Assembly: GCF_900299535.1 (NCBI RefSeq)
Contig: NZ_OMKE01000012.1
Location: forward strand, 1-64,000
Origin: Aquimarina aquimarini
Lineage (GTDB): Bacteria > Bacteroidota > Bacteroidia > Flavobacteriales > Flavobacteriaceae
Direction: 5' to 3'
DNA: 64,000 nt
The notes under the pieces are model-generated. The model made no database searches, was not told the DNA's origin, and saw only the letters and a list, made by a program, of their open reading frames with translations. Both the position numbers and the translations under genes were made by a program. Positions 43,434 to 52,215 of this stretch are shown here, piece by piece (the first letter of the stretch is position 1; every line of letters begins with the position of its first letter).

Positions 43434-44705
43434 TTAATCGATGTATTCAAATCCACAGTATGGAACTAATACATCAGGAATTTTAATGCCTTTTGGTGTT
43501 TGGTAATTTTCTAGAATACCTGCAAGTACTCGAGGTAATGCAAGTGAGCTTCCGTTAAGAGTGTGAGCTAATTGATTTTTGCCATTTTCATCTTTGAAAC
43601 GAAGCTTTAGTCTATTTGCCTGGTATGATTCAAAATTAGATACAGAGCTAATTTCAAGCCAACGATCTTGTGCGGTTGAGAATACTTCAAAATCATATGT
43701 TAAGGCAGATGTGAATCCGATATCTCCTCCGCAAAGCCTTAGAATACGGTAAGGTAATTTAAGTTCTTTGAGAATATCTTTTATATGATCTACCATGCCG
43801 TCTAAGGCGGTATACGAATTTTCTGGTTTCTCTATCCTTACAATTTCTACTTTGTCAAATTGATGTAAACGGTTTAATCCACGTACATGTGCTCCATAAG
43901 AACCTGCTTCTCGTCTAAAACATGGGGTATACCCAGTACAGCAGATAGGTAGATTATTTGCAGTTAGAAGTTCATCTCGAAACATATTGGTTACAGGTAC
44001 TTCTGCAGTAGGAATAAGATATAGATCATCTCCTGTTACATGGTACATTTGCCCTTCTTTATCTGGTAATTGCCCTGTTCCATATCCTGAAGCTTCATTT
44101 ACAAGGTGAGGTACTTGATACTCTTTATATCCTGCCTCTGTATTTTTATCTAAAAAATAGCTGATCAAGGCTCTTTGTAATCGAGCGCCTTTTCCTTTGA
44201 AAACAGGAAAGCCTGCTCCAGTGATTTTTACCCCAAGCTCAAAATCAATAATATCGTATTTTTTGGCTAGTTCCCAATGAGGGAGTGCTCCTTCTTCTAG
44301 TTTAGGGATATCTCCTTCACGATACACTTCTTCATTATCTTCATCACTTTGTCCATTTGGTACAGAATCATGAGGGATATTAGGAATAGTATATAATAAT
44401 TGTATTAATTTTTCTTGTATCTCTGTAAGTTCAGCCGATAATTGCTTAGAGGTGTCTTTTAGCTGTGCAGTTTTCTCCTTTAGTAAATTTGCTTTTTGCT
44501 GCTCACCATTCTTAAATAAGACCCCAATTTCTTTAGAATATTTATTGGAATCAGCCAATGTGTTATCCAGTTTAGCTTGAGTGTCACGTCGATTTTTGTC
44601 AAGGTCAATGACTTCTTCTAAAACAGGAGCTGCATCAAAATTTCGTTTTGCCAAAGCTTTGATGTAAACTTCTTTATTTGCTAAAATATTCTGTACTAAT
44701 AACAT
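43434..44705 (-). CDS. serS: Seryl-tRNA synthetase
   Basis: 423 residues, class II synthetase charging tRNA-Ser. The N-terminal long coiled-coil arm (about 28-110) binds tRNA. Motif 2 reads TPCFRREAGSYGAHVRGLNRLHQF and motif 3 GSSLALPRVLAGILENYQ. Normal length. A TAAATTTG -7 element lies at 44764-44771 on the minus strand. Confidence 0.97.
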   Translation of the reverse strand: MLLVQNILANKEVYIKALAKRNFDAAPVLEEVIDLDKNRRDTQAKLDNTLADSNKYSKEIGVLFKNGEQQKANLLKEKTAQLKDTSKQLSAELTEIQEKLIQLLYTIPNIPHDSVPNGQSDEDNEEVYREGDIPKLEEGALPHWELAKKYDIIDFELGVKITGAGFPVFKGKGARLQRALISYFLDKNTEAGYKEYQVPHLVNEASGYGTGQLPDKEGQMYHVTGDDLYLIPTAEVPVTNMFRDELLTANNLPICCTGYTPCFRREAGSYGAHVRGLNRLHQFDKVEIVRIEKPENSYTALDGMVDHIKDILKELKLPYRILRLCGGDIGFTSALTYDFEVFSTAQDRWLEISSVSNFESYQANRLKLRFKDENGKNQLAHTLNGSSLALPRVLAGILENYQTPKGIKIPDVLVPYCGFEYID

Positions 44706-44763
44706 GGTGTGTTTTTTATATGATGTGCACTATTTTTTGTTGTCTTTTGTTGTGTTGTAAAGG

Positions 44764-44771
44764 CAAATTTA
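44764..44771 (-). promoter_or_regulatory. -7 promoter element of serS
   Basis: TAAATTTG on the minus strand, about 58 bp upstream of the serS ATG, giving a leader of about 50 nt. Confidence 0.45.
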
Positions 44772-44824
44772 AATAAAAGTGAGATGTATAGGTCTAGTTC
44801 TATTACGAATTTTAAGAAATTTGT

Positions 44825-44840
44825 TTAAGAAGCTTCTTAA
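44825..44840. repeat. Perfect 16-bp palindrome TTAAGAAGCTTCTTAA
   Basis: Lies 18 bp after the kinase stop codon. The dyad has no loop, so a dimeric DNA-binding site is as plausible as a short terminator stem. Confidence 0.35.
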
Positions 44841-44858
44841 GCGGAGAGAAAATATTAA

Positions 44859-46757
44859 TTATATAGGGATTTCTATATTAACAACAGTTCCTCTCAGTAG
44901 GGTTGAGTCAATAAATATATTGCCAGATAATGAGCTTAGACGGTTCTTGATGTTTTTGAAACCGATTCCTTCAACAATTTTATTGGTATCAAAACCTACT
45001 CCATCATCCTCAAAGAGCAACTGTATTTGATCTTTGTAATGATTGAGGTATATATCAATATTTTTAGCCTTGGCGTGTTTTAAACAATTGGTTAAAAGCT
45101 CTTGTATGATTTTAAATAACTCTTCTTTGATAGTGGTATCTATTTGATCAATTTGGTTTTCAGGATAGGGATGAAATGATATAGATTGTTTGCTACCACT
45201 AGTTACATTGTTGATGTACTCTTTTATTAAGGCAGTGATTGGGTTTTTTTGAAATTTTTTTGGGGTTAGATTGTGCGAAAAATCTCGTACCTGATTATAG
45301 GTTTCGTCAAGTTGTTTTATGATATTGTCTTGTTGATTGTTGATATTAGAAGTGTTAGAGAGTTGTAGTTTTATACTTGCTAGATTACCTCCTATACCGT
45401 CATGAAGCTCACGTGCCAATCGTTGACGTTCTTTGTCTTGCCCTTCCATCGTAGCTTTGATCAAGTTAAGTTCTTGGTCTTTCATGAGTCCGTATACTTT
45501 TTGAGTATTTACTTCTTTCTGCGACTTATTGAGGGCTATTTGTGTTTTTAACTTCTGAAAGTACATAATTAGTAAACCGATAATAGGGAGTAAAATAATA
45601 AGAAAACCAATCAAGAATGCTTGTTTGATTGTTCGTTGTCTTTTAATCTCAATTTCTTTTACTAACTGTTCTTCTTTAAGAGCAAGTATTTCTTTCTCTT
45701 TTTGGAGCGTTTGGTATTTAATCTCTAATTCTTTTGTAGCTTTTTTATTTTGTTTTGTTATGATCTGATTAGATACACTAACATATTGAGTCATTAACCC
45801 ATAGGCATTTTTATAATTTTTTTGGTCTACATATAGGTTTTTGAGCATAGAAATCACCTTTTTTTGTAATTCTAGACGTCCCCATTGTACAGCATTCATG
45901 TATGCAGTATTTATGACCATTTCTGCAGTTTCGTATTGCTCTAGTTTGTAGTATACACGACCAATGTGATATACAGCATCTATATATAGATCATAAAAGT
46001 GATTTTTTTTTGCCTCTTCTTTTATGGGTATAAAGTAATCCATTGCCTCTTGAATTTTGTCATGAAAAAATTCTATTTTCCCTAAATTCATTTGGGCTTC
46101 AAGACTTATTTTATTAGGAATGTCATTAGGGATGCTCTCTATAACGTCTAAGTAATAGAAAGATGCTCTTTCAGTACTTTTTTGATTAAAATAGATGTCT
46201 CCCAAAAATTTCTTAGCAAGTATTATTGTTTCTTTGTCTTTTGTCTCTTCAATACAAGATTCAAAAATAGGAAGTGCATTTTCGTAATTACCTTGTTCAA
46301 GATATACGATACCTAATCCTAATTGATGTTTGTAGTGCATCGTGCGCATTTCCTGAACAGGAGAAATGGCAATCCCTTCCAAAAAATATTTCATTGCCGC
46401 ATCATAGAGCTCGTTTTTAAGTTTTCCCCAGCCTATAATGTTATTGGCTTTAGATAAGTATAGTTGTTTGTCTGAATCATTTTCTTTTAGTGTTTCTTTT
46501 TTAAGAAGTTGGCCGTAATGAGTGATAGAGTCAGTGTTTCCAGCTAGTAAGTGGATTTTTGCTATTTTGGTGATGAGTTGTAGCCTAGTAGAATGATCAG
46601 TACTTGTATGTAATTCTTGGTACAAACTGTTATCTACAGTATTGGGAATGAATCCAAAAAAAGAAAAAGAGGTAATGTCTTCATCTTCTTGGCTATATAG
46701 AGATGTAGAAGATACTATGAGTATGGCTAATAAGCCTTTTATCATATGTTGATACAT
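44859..46757 (-). CDS. TPR-containing sensor histidine kinase (NarX/DesK type)
   Basis: 632 residues from the ATG at 46757 (46796 and 46745 are alternatives; the signal peptide GLLAILIVSSTSLYSQ follows in all). A periplasmic TPR sensor (about 55-340) is followed by a coiled coil, one membrane helix (about 374-396), HisKA_3 with the motif RLARELHDGIGGNLASIKL and a short HATPase with LFEDDGVGFDTNKIVEGIGFKNIKNRL. This kinase class phosphorylates LuxR/NarL receivers. No response regulator is adjacent, which is unusual. Confidence 0.87.
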   Translation of the reverse strand: MYQHMIKGLLAILIVSSTSLYSQEDEDITSFSFFGFIPNTVDNSLYQELHTSTDHSTRLQLITKIAKIHLLAGNTDSITHYGQLLKKETLKENDSDKQLYLSKANNIIGWGKLKNELYDAAMKYFLEGIAISPVQEMRTMHYKHQLGLGIVYLEQGNYENALPIFESCIEETKDKETIILAKKFLGDIYFNQKSTERASFYYLDVIESIPNDIPNKISLEAQMNLGKIEFFHDKIQEAMDYFIPIKEEAKKNHFYDLYIDAVYHIGRVYYKLEQYETAEMVINTAYMNAVQWGRLELQKKVISMLKNLYVDQKNYKNAYGLMTQYVSVSNQIITKQNKKATKELEIKYQTLQKEKEILALKEEQLVKEIEIKRQRTIKQAFLIGFLIILLPIIGLLIMYFQKLKTQIALNKSQKEVNTQKVYGLMKDQELNLIKATMEGQDKERQRLARELHDGIGGNLASIKLQLSNTSNINNQQDNIIKQLDETYNQVRDFSHNLTPKKFQKNPITALIKEYINNVTSGSKQSISFHPYPENQIDQIDTTIKEELFKIIQELLTNCLKHAKAKNIDIYLNHYKDQIQLLFEDDGVGFDTNKIVEGIGFKNIKNRLSSLSGNIFIDSTLLRGTVVNIEIPI

Positions 46758-46926
46758 TGATAATGATTTTTGCAGGATCAAAAAATAGTTATGCATAAAA
46801 TTAAGATGCGTGATTTGACTTAAAACCGTATTCCAATGATTATAAGTACTACAAAATTACATAAGGTTTTGCAATGGAGCGCTATAAGTGCTTAAAAATA
46901 GAAAGTTTTTTTGTGAAATAGATATA

Positions 46927-48261
46927 TTAATTAGGAGATGCTGCTTTTTCGTATTTAATAATCCATGGATTGGTGGTAAAATAGTTCCATGGTGTATTGG
47001 CAAGATCTGTTTCGGGATTTATAAATAGTTTACGCTTTTTTCCGTTGATGGATATTTTGCTATTTACATAAACTGCGATATCTTTTTCTTTGGTAGCATA
47101 TTCTTCTTTTAGATGCTGTGCAAATTGCCACATGGCATCTGGCTTAGAAGATACAAGGCGTAATTGTTTTTTTGTGAGGTATTTATTTTTGTTGATTAAT
47201 TGCTTTTGCGCTTTAGGATCGTTTTTATCTAAAATATAAAAATTTGTAATTCCAGATCGCCCTCTTAGCATCATACGCCAACTCATTCTATGTCCTTCCT
47301 CAGTCCAGAGTACATCTCCTGGAATAACCCAATGACGAAGAGGAAGTAGAATTTGTATGCTAAACCATAGTATCATGATAAGAAATAATGGCTTACTATA
47401 TGTTGGAGTTTTTATTTCTGCACGGGTATAAAATTCTTTCTTTTTCATAAAAACGCGATGTATTGTTTCTTGGGAAAAGAAAAAAACAGTGAATGCTAAA
47501 GATAGATATGGGAATATTCCTATTTGAAAAACAATAGAATTAAATATGTGGAAAAATATACTGAAAAAAAATGCTGCTAATCGCGTTCTTTTCCATAATA
47601 AAAGGGGGACAATCAAGAGATCAAATAAAATTCCGAAATAGGCAATGAATACATGAGTCCAGTGTTTTTGTAATATCGCTCCTACTATGGGGTAATTTGC
47701 TCTTCCTGTCATTAGGTTTTTGGCGACAGTAAAGTCTAACCAATCGGGATATAGTTTGGCGACAGATGCATATGTGTAAACAATCCATAATTGAGCAATG
47801 ATAATTAATAGACACCACCTAGGCATAGATATTTTCTTGATAGCTGGGTTTTGCTTAGCATCGAGAGAAAAATAATTTCCTGCAGGTAGCACACTCATAA
47901 GTATACAAAGCAGTAGTAAAAGGTAATAATGGTTGTTGTAGGATGATTTTTGCATAAAATAGACCCCTGCCCACATTATAGTGTAGCTAATCATACTCCA
48001 TCGATATTTAAGACCAATCATTACGAGCAGTCCAAAAAGCCCCATAACCGCAAAATAGTAATACATGCCATTACCTGGTAAGGGTTGTAAGAAATCGAAA
48101 CCAATAAAATTAAAAGTAAATTGAGGTTCAACAAGTGTGCGTGATATCCAACCTGTAAAAATGGCACCTATAGCTTCTGCAGCGATAAGGAATCCAAAAA
48201 AAACTCTAAATATTATAAGAGCGCTATTATCAATATGAGTAAACAACCAACGATTGATCAT
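46927..48261 (-). CDS. HTTM domain membrane protein (vitamin K-dependent carboxylase-like)
   Basis: 444 residues. The HTTM domain begins HIDNSALIIFRVFFGFLIAAEAIG and has several membrane helices to about 310 (SMISYTIMWAGVYFMQKSSYNNHYYLLLLLCILM, with the conserved NNHYYL segment). A soluble C-terminal domain of about 130 residues follows. It is homologous in fold to gamma-glutamyl carboxylase, but the bacterial function is unknown. It overlaps ribF by 4 bp, so it shares its transcript. Confidence 0.8.
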   Translation of the reverse strand: MINRWLFTHIDNSALIIFRVFFGFLIAAEAIGAIFTGWISRTLVEPQFTFNFIGFDFLQPLPGNGMYYYFAVMGLFGLLVMIGLKYRWSMISYTIMWAGVYFMQKSSYNNHYYLLLLLCILMSVLPAGNYFSLDAKQNPAIKKISMPRWCLLIIIAQLWIVYTYASVAKLYPDWLDFTVAKNLMTGRANYPIVGAILQKHWTHVFIAYFGILFDLLIVPLLLWKRTRLAAFFFSIFFHIFNSIVFQIGIFPYLSLAFTVFFFSQETIHRVFMKKKEFYTRAEIKTPTYSKPLFLIMILWFSIQILLPLRHWVIPGDVLWTEEGHRMSWRMMLRGRSGITNFYILDKNDPKAQKQLINKNKYLTKKQLRLVSSKPDAMWQFAQHLKEEYATKEKDIAVYVNSKISINGKKRKLFINPETDLANTPWNYFTTNPWIIKYEKAASPN

Positions 48262-49190
48262 ACTAATGAGTTTATATAATTGCGAGAAAAATCTTCATCA
48301 TGTTGCATTGCATTTTGTAGCTCATCAATAGAATCAAATTTTTTCTCATCTCTAATGCGTTTCAGTAGTTGGATTTGAATTTTTTTGTCGTACAGGTTAA
48401 AAGAGACATCAAAGAAATGAGTTTCAATTGTTTGTTGAGTTCCGTTTACTGTAGGGTTTGTGCCTATGTTCATCATTCCAAAATAGGTTTTGTTGTCAAT
48501 GCATGACTTTACAATATAAACTCCATTTTTTGGGATCAATTTATAGGCTTCTTCTATATGTAGATTTGCGGTAGGGAAGTTTAATTTTCTTCCTAGTTCT
48601 TTTCCTTTTACGACAGTACCAGTGAGCATAAATTCATATCCGAGATAGGTATTGGCTTTGATAATGTTTCCTTGTAATAATGCTTCTCTTATTTTTGTTG
48701 AGCTTACAGCAACATCATCAATATCTTGCTTAGAGATCTCTTCTACAGTAAAATCTTTTTGTACACCATAGGATGCAAGATCTGTGATGTTGGAGTTACG
48801 ATTGCGTCCAAATCTATGGTCGTATCCTATGATCACGTGTCTTACATTAAGGCATTCAACTAGCATTTGTTGTACGTACTCTCCTGCGGTAAGGCGAGAG
48901 AATTCTTTGGTGAATGGATGAATGACTAGACTAGAAAGACCTGTTTGTTTTAGTATTTGAATACGCTCATCTATGGTATTGATGAGTTTGATTCCTGAGT
49001 CTTGTTGTAAGACCATCCTTGGATGAGGAAAGAAGGTAAGAATTACTGATTCTAAACCATTGTTTTTGGCGCTTTCTACAAGGCGTTCTATTATTTTTTT
49101 ATGACCAATATGTACACCATCAAAAGTGCCTATGGTGACTACAGAAGGTATAGAGTTTTCGTATGTTTTGGCGTTGGTATAACGTTTCAT
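48258..49190 (-). CDS. ribF: Bifunctional riboflavin kinase / FAD synthetase
   Basis: 310 residues. The N-terminal adenylyltransferase domain has GTFDGVHIGHKKII (HxGH motif, about 21-34) and SSTKIREAL. The C-terminal riboflavin kinase domain has GKELGRKLNFPTANL (about 193-207). It makes FMN and FAD from riboflavin. It is directly followed by, and overlaps, the HTTM gene. Confidence 0.95.
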   Translation of the reverse strand: MKRYTNAKTYENSIPSVVTIGTFDGVHIGHKKIIERLVESAKNNGLESVILTFFPHPRMVLQQDSGIKLINTIDERIQILKQTGLSSLVIHPFTKEFSRLTAGEYVQQMLVECLNVRHVIIGYDHRFGRNRNSNITDLASYGVQKDFTVEEISKQDIDDVAVSSTKIREALLQGNIIKANTYLGYEFMLTGTVVKGKELGRKLNFPTANLHIEEAYKLIPKNGVYIVKSCIDNKTYFGMMNIGTNPTVNGTQQTIETHFFDVSFNLYDKKIQIQLLKRIRDEKKFDSIDELQNAMQHDEDFSRNYINSLV

Positions 49191-49329
49191 CTGTTCTGTT
49201 TTTTATGTATGCCAGATAAAAAATCGCCAGTAGGCATTATGATTAGCATGAATTGTATTATTAAGGCTTTTTTCCAGAGGGAAAATTTAAAGCGATTGTA
49301 AAAATAAAAAATAGTTCTGAGACATTTCT

Positions 49330-49959
49330 TTATTTTCCGTTAAAGGTATTCATTGTATTGGCAGTTCCTGCAGTGGTAAATGATTTGATGAGTTCAATTC
49401 CTTTGTCTAGTCTTTCTGGCATTGCAGTTTCTTCTTCAGAGCTCCATTCTCCCAAAACATAGTCTACTTGTCTACCTTTGTTGAATTCATCACCTACTCC
49501 AAATCTAAATCTACAGTATTTAGAGGTTTGTAGTTGATTTTCGGTATCTTTTAAGCCATTATGTCCACCTGCGCTACCTTTGGTTTTGAGTCTGATAGTG
49601 CCAAAAGGAAGATTGATATCATCTGTGATGACTAAAAGATTTTCTATTGGTATTTTTTCTTTACCCAACCAATATCGAATAGCTTTCCCGCTAAGGTTCA
49701 TATAGGTGTTGGGCTTGAGTAGGATGATCGTTCTTCCTTTGTGTTTATAAGTAGTGAGATCGCCTAGTTTTTGAGTTTCAAAAGAAAGATCTTCTTTTTT
49801 TGCCAAAGCATCTAGAATTTTGAAGCCAATATTATGACGAGTGTTATGGTATTTTGGACCAATATTGCCAAGTCCAACAACAAGAAATTTTTTCATGAGA
49901 TCTTCTTGAGTTTCCTCTATTTTTTGTTTTGAAAATAATTGTTTAATTATCGAAAACAT
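49330..49959 (-). CDS. pth: Peptidyl-tRNA hydrolase
   Basis: 209 residues from the ATG at 49959 (MFSIIKQLFSKQ), a start seen in flavobacterial homologues; the conserved domain begins FLVVGLGNIGPKYHNTRHNIGF with the catalytic His. The motifs LLKPNTYMNLSGKA and TDDINLPFGTIRLKTKGSAGGHNGLK are intact. Hydrolyses peptidyl-tRNA released from stalled ribosomes. It lies downstream of rplY, separated by a strong terminator. Confidence 0.95.
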   Translation of the reverse strand: MFSIIKQLFSKQKIEETQEDLMKKFLVVGLGNIGPKYHNTRHNIGFKILDALAKKEDLSFETQKLGDLTTYKHKGRTIILLKPNTYMNLSGKAIRYWLGKEKIPIENLLVITDDINLPFGTIRLKTKGSAGGHNGLKDTENQLQTSKYCRFRFGVGDEFNKGRQVDYVLGEWSSEEETAMPERLDKGIELIKSFTTAGTANTMNTFNGK

Positions 49960-50100
49960 GTTGTTTTTATTTCTGTGAGGAATGGGGTGATTTTTTTTAC
50001 TGTCTTGAATATAGCTAGAAGCTTGTAAAATAGTATAATGCCCTTGCTCTTTATGTTTAAGCATGTAGAGAGTTCCTCTAAAATTTGTGTAAAAATAAAA

Positions 50101-50133
50101 AAAAGCATTCTGAACTCAATTCAGAATGCTTTT
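50101..50133. terminator. Strong terminator between rplY and pth
   Basis: AAAAGCATTCTGAA-CTCAA-TTCAGAATGCTTTT: perfect 14-bp stem with A/T-runs. Confidence 0.9.
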
Positions 50134-50156
50134 ATATTCTATTAAAACCTGTAGGT

Positions 50157-50780
50157 TTATGCTTCTGCTGCAGGAGCTTCTGCACCTTCAGCTGCACCTT
50201 CAGTTTCTTCATCGTCTTCGTCTTCGTCTACCGCAGTACGAGAAGTCTTAACCATACAAACAACTGTGTTGTCTGGGTGTAGGATAGTAAAGTCATCACT
50301 AGCTAAGTTGGTAACATATAATTTGTTTCCGATTTTTAGCTCAGAGATATCTCCTTCTAAAACGTCTGGCAATTTAGACGCTAGACCTTTTACTTTAATA
50401 CGTCTTAGGTTATAACGTAATACCCCTCCGTTACGAACACCACGAGAGTTCCCTACTGTTTTGAAAGGAATCTCCATAGTAATTGGCTTGTCATCAAAAA
50501 TTTCAATAAAGTCAATATGTAAAATTTTATCAGTCACTGGGTGAAATTGAATATCCTGTAGGATTGCATTCACTGTAGTACCATTATCCAACGCAATAAC
50601 CACGGTATGAACGTCTGGAGTGTACACTAAGTTTTTGAAAGCAATTTCTGGTGCTGCAAAGTGTATAATAGTGTCTCCACCGTAAATTACACAAGGAACC
50701 TGTCCAGCATTACGTAAGGCTTTTGTTGCTTTCTTGCCTACGCTTTCTCTTTGAGATGCATTGATTGTTAATGATTTCAT
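50157..50780 (-). CDS. rplY: 50S ribosomal protein L25 (Ctc form)
   Basis: 207 residues. N-terminal L25 domain ([28 protein letters not shown]) that binds 5S rRNA, plus the C-terminal beta domain of the general-stress protein CTC form. An acidic Ala/Glu tail ([21 protein letters not shown]) ends the protein, typical for Bacteroidota. It is downstream of prs by 27 bp; the prs-rplY pairing is conserved in many bacteria. Confidence 0.96.
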   Translation of the reverse strand: MKSLTINASQRESVGKKATKALRNAGQVPCVIYGGDTIIHFAAPEIAFKNLVYTPDVHTVVIALDNGTTVNAILQDIQFHPVTDKILHIDFIEIFDDKPITMEIPFKTVGNSRGVRNGGVLRYNLRRIKVKGLASKLPDVLEGDISELKIGNKLYVTNLASDDFTILHPDNTVVCMVKTSRTAVDEDEDDEETEGAAEGAEAPAAEA

Positions 50781-50807
50781 TTTTTAAAAAATATTAATTA
50801 GTATTTA

Positions 50808-51749
50808 CTACATTATAAAGTTAGAACTGATCGACTGGTTGTTATGAACTCTGTTCATCACATCTGCAAATAAATCTGCACAGCTTACAACTCTGATTTT
50901 ATCACTTTTTTGTTTTAGAGGAATAGAATCTGTTACGATTAATTCTTCTAGTTTAGAATTTTCTAGTCGCTCATATGCGGTACCAGAAAGAATAGGGTGG
51001 GTGCAAATAGCTCTTACGCTTTTTGCTCCTCTCTCGATCATTAAATCCGCTGCCTTGGTAAGGGTTCCTGCTGTGTCTACCATATCATCTACCAATACAA
51101 CATTTTTTCCTGTAACATCACCAATTAGTTCCATGTGTGAAATGATATTGGCTTTTGCTCTTTGTTTGTAACATATTACTACATCACTTTCTAAAGCTTT
51201 AGAATAAGCATAAGCTCTTTTAGAACCTCCCATATCAGGAGATGCAATCGTAAGATCATTTAGATTTAATGATTGCAGATAAGGAAGAAAAATTGTAGAG
51301 GCATATAAATGATCTACTGGTTTTTCAAAAAATCCTTGAATTTGATCTGCATGCAAATCCATTGTAATGATCCTTGTTGCCCCAGCCGTTTCAAGCATTT
51401 TGGCAATTAATTTTGCTGCAATTGGTACTCTAGGTTTATCTTTTCTGTCCTGGCGTGCCCATCCATAATATGGTATTACGGCAGTAATATGTCTTGCTGA
51501 AGCTCTTTTTGCAGCATCAAGCATCAATAATAATTCCATCAGATGATCTGAGCTAGGATTGGTAGATCCTATGATAAAAACTCTAGATCCTCTTACAGAT
51601 TCTTCAAAAGAAGGTTGGAATTCACCATCACTATAAGTTGAGGTAATAACTTTACCTAGTTTAGCGCCATAGGCCGCTACTATTTTTTCTGCGAGTTCTG
51701 TACTCTGACCACAAGCAAAAAATTTTGCTTCTGTAACTCCAATTGGCAT
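50808..51749 (-). CDS. prs: Ribose-phosphate pyrophosphokinase
   Basis: 313 residues from the ATG at 51749 (MPIGVTEAKFFACG). It makes PRPP from ribose 5-phosphate and ATP. GSTNPSSDHLMELLLMLDAAKRASA, YGWARQDRKDKPR and the PRPP-binding loop VVLVDDMVDTAGTL are all intact. Length normal. Confidence 0.97.
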   Translation of the reverse strand: MPIGVTEAKFFACGQSTELAEKIVAAYGAKLGKVITSTYSDGEFQPSFEESVRGSRVFIIGSTNPSSDHLMELLLMLDAAKRASARHITAVIPYYGWARQDRKDKPRVPIAAKLIAKMLETAGATRIITMDLHADQIQGFFEKPVDHLYASTIFLPYLQSLNLNDLTIASPDMGGSKRAYAYSKALESDVVICYKQRAKANIISHMELIGDVTGKNVVLVDDMVDTAGTLTKAADLMIERGAKSVRAICTHPILSGTAYERLENSKLEELIVTDSIPLKQKSDKIRVVSCADLFADVMNRVHNNQSISSNFIM

Positions 51750-51803
51750 ACTGTAAATTATTGTTTTGTAATGAGTTGAAATTAATTCTAAAAAAATAAG
51801 GTG

Positions 51804-51811
51804 CAAATTTA
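51804..51811 (-). promoter_or_regulatory. -7 promoter element of prs-rplY
   Basis: TAAATTTG on the minus strand, 54 bp upstream of the prs ATG. Confidence 0.45.
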
Positions 51812-51849
51812 GAAATTTATTTTCACTCTATGCTTTATTTTATTACTTA

Positions 51850-51884
51850 TTTGCTGGTGAGAAAGGAATATTTTATTAATTTTG
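51850..51884 (+). promoter_or_regulatory. Promoter of tRNA-Leu
   Basis: TTTG (51850-51853) and TAATTTTG (51877-51884) with a 23-bp spacer fit the Bacteroidota TTTG / TAnnTTTG promoter. The tRNA begins 12 bp later. Confidence 0.65.
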
Positions 51885-51896
51885 CCATCTCAATAT

Positions 51897-51978
51897 GCTC
51901 GAGTGGCGGAACTGGTAGACGCGCTGGATTCAAAATCCAGTTCTTTCGGGAGTGTGGGTTCGATTCCCACCTCGAGTA
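51897..51978 (+). tRNA. tRNA-Leu (anticodon CAA)
   Basis: 82 nt. Acceptor GCTCGAG pairs with CTCGAGT (one G-U at the end). Anticodon stem-loop CTGGA-TTCAAAA-TCCAG gives CAA. Long class II variable arm (TTCTTTCGGGAGT). T-arm GTGGGTTCGATTCCCAC. The CCA end is not encoded. Confidence 0.97.
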
Positions 51979-51982
51979 CGAG

Positions 51983-52014
51983 AAACCTCTGAAATCTTTT
52001 GATTTTAGGGGTTT
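51983..52014 (+). terminator. Terminator of tRNA-Leu
   Basis: AAACCTCTGAAATC-TTTT-GATTTTAGGGGTTT forms a 14-bp stem with two G-U pairs, 4 bp after the tRNA, followed by TGTTGTTTTT. Confidence 0.75.
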
Positions 52015-52026
52015 TGTTGTTTTTAG

Positions 52027-52046
52027 GGGCAACTAATAGGGCAACT
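52027..52046. repeat. Short direct repeat at island edge
   Basis: GGGCAACT occurs at 52027-52034 and 52039-52046, 12 bp apart, just after the tRNA-Leu terminator. It may be an integrase arm-type or attachment-site sequence; only this end of the island is visible. Confidence 0.35.
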
Positions 52047-52215
52047 TTTTAACATATATAGTATTCTGATGCGATTTATAGTGTAATTAAATTTTGAATC
52101 TTATATTGCTGTAATTCATTTGTTTATCAATGTTTGTTAAAAATAAGATTATCAATTTTCTTATAATATGTAACTTTACTATTTAGGATTTACCTGTGAA
52201 ATTATAACATATAAT

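Noticed and set aside
51830-52036. Open reading frames on both strands covering the tRNA-Leu
   Set aside because: They are translations of the tRNA itself (for example GGTGRRAGFK on plus and ESNPHSRKNWILNPARLP on minus), a common spurious annotation.
52027-52046. CRISPR-like direct repeat
   Set aside because: Only two 8-bp copies 12 bp apart; no further copies, spacers or cas genes anywhere in the window.
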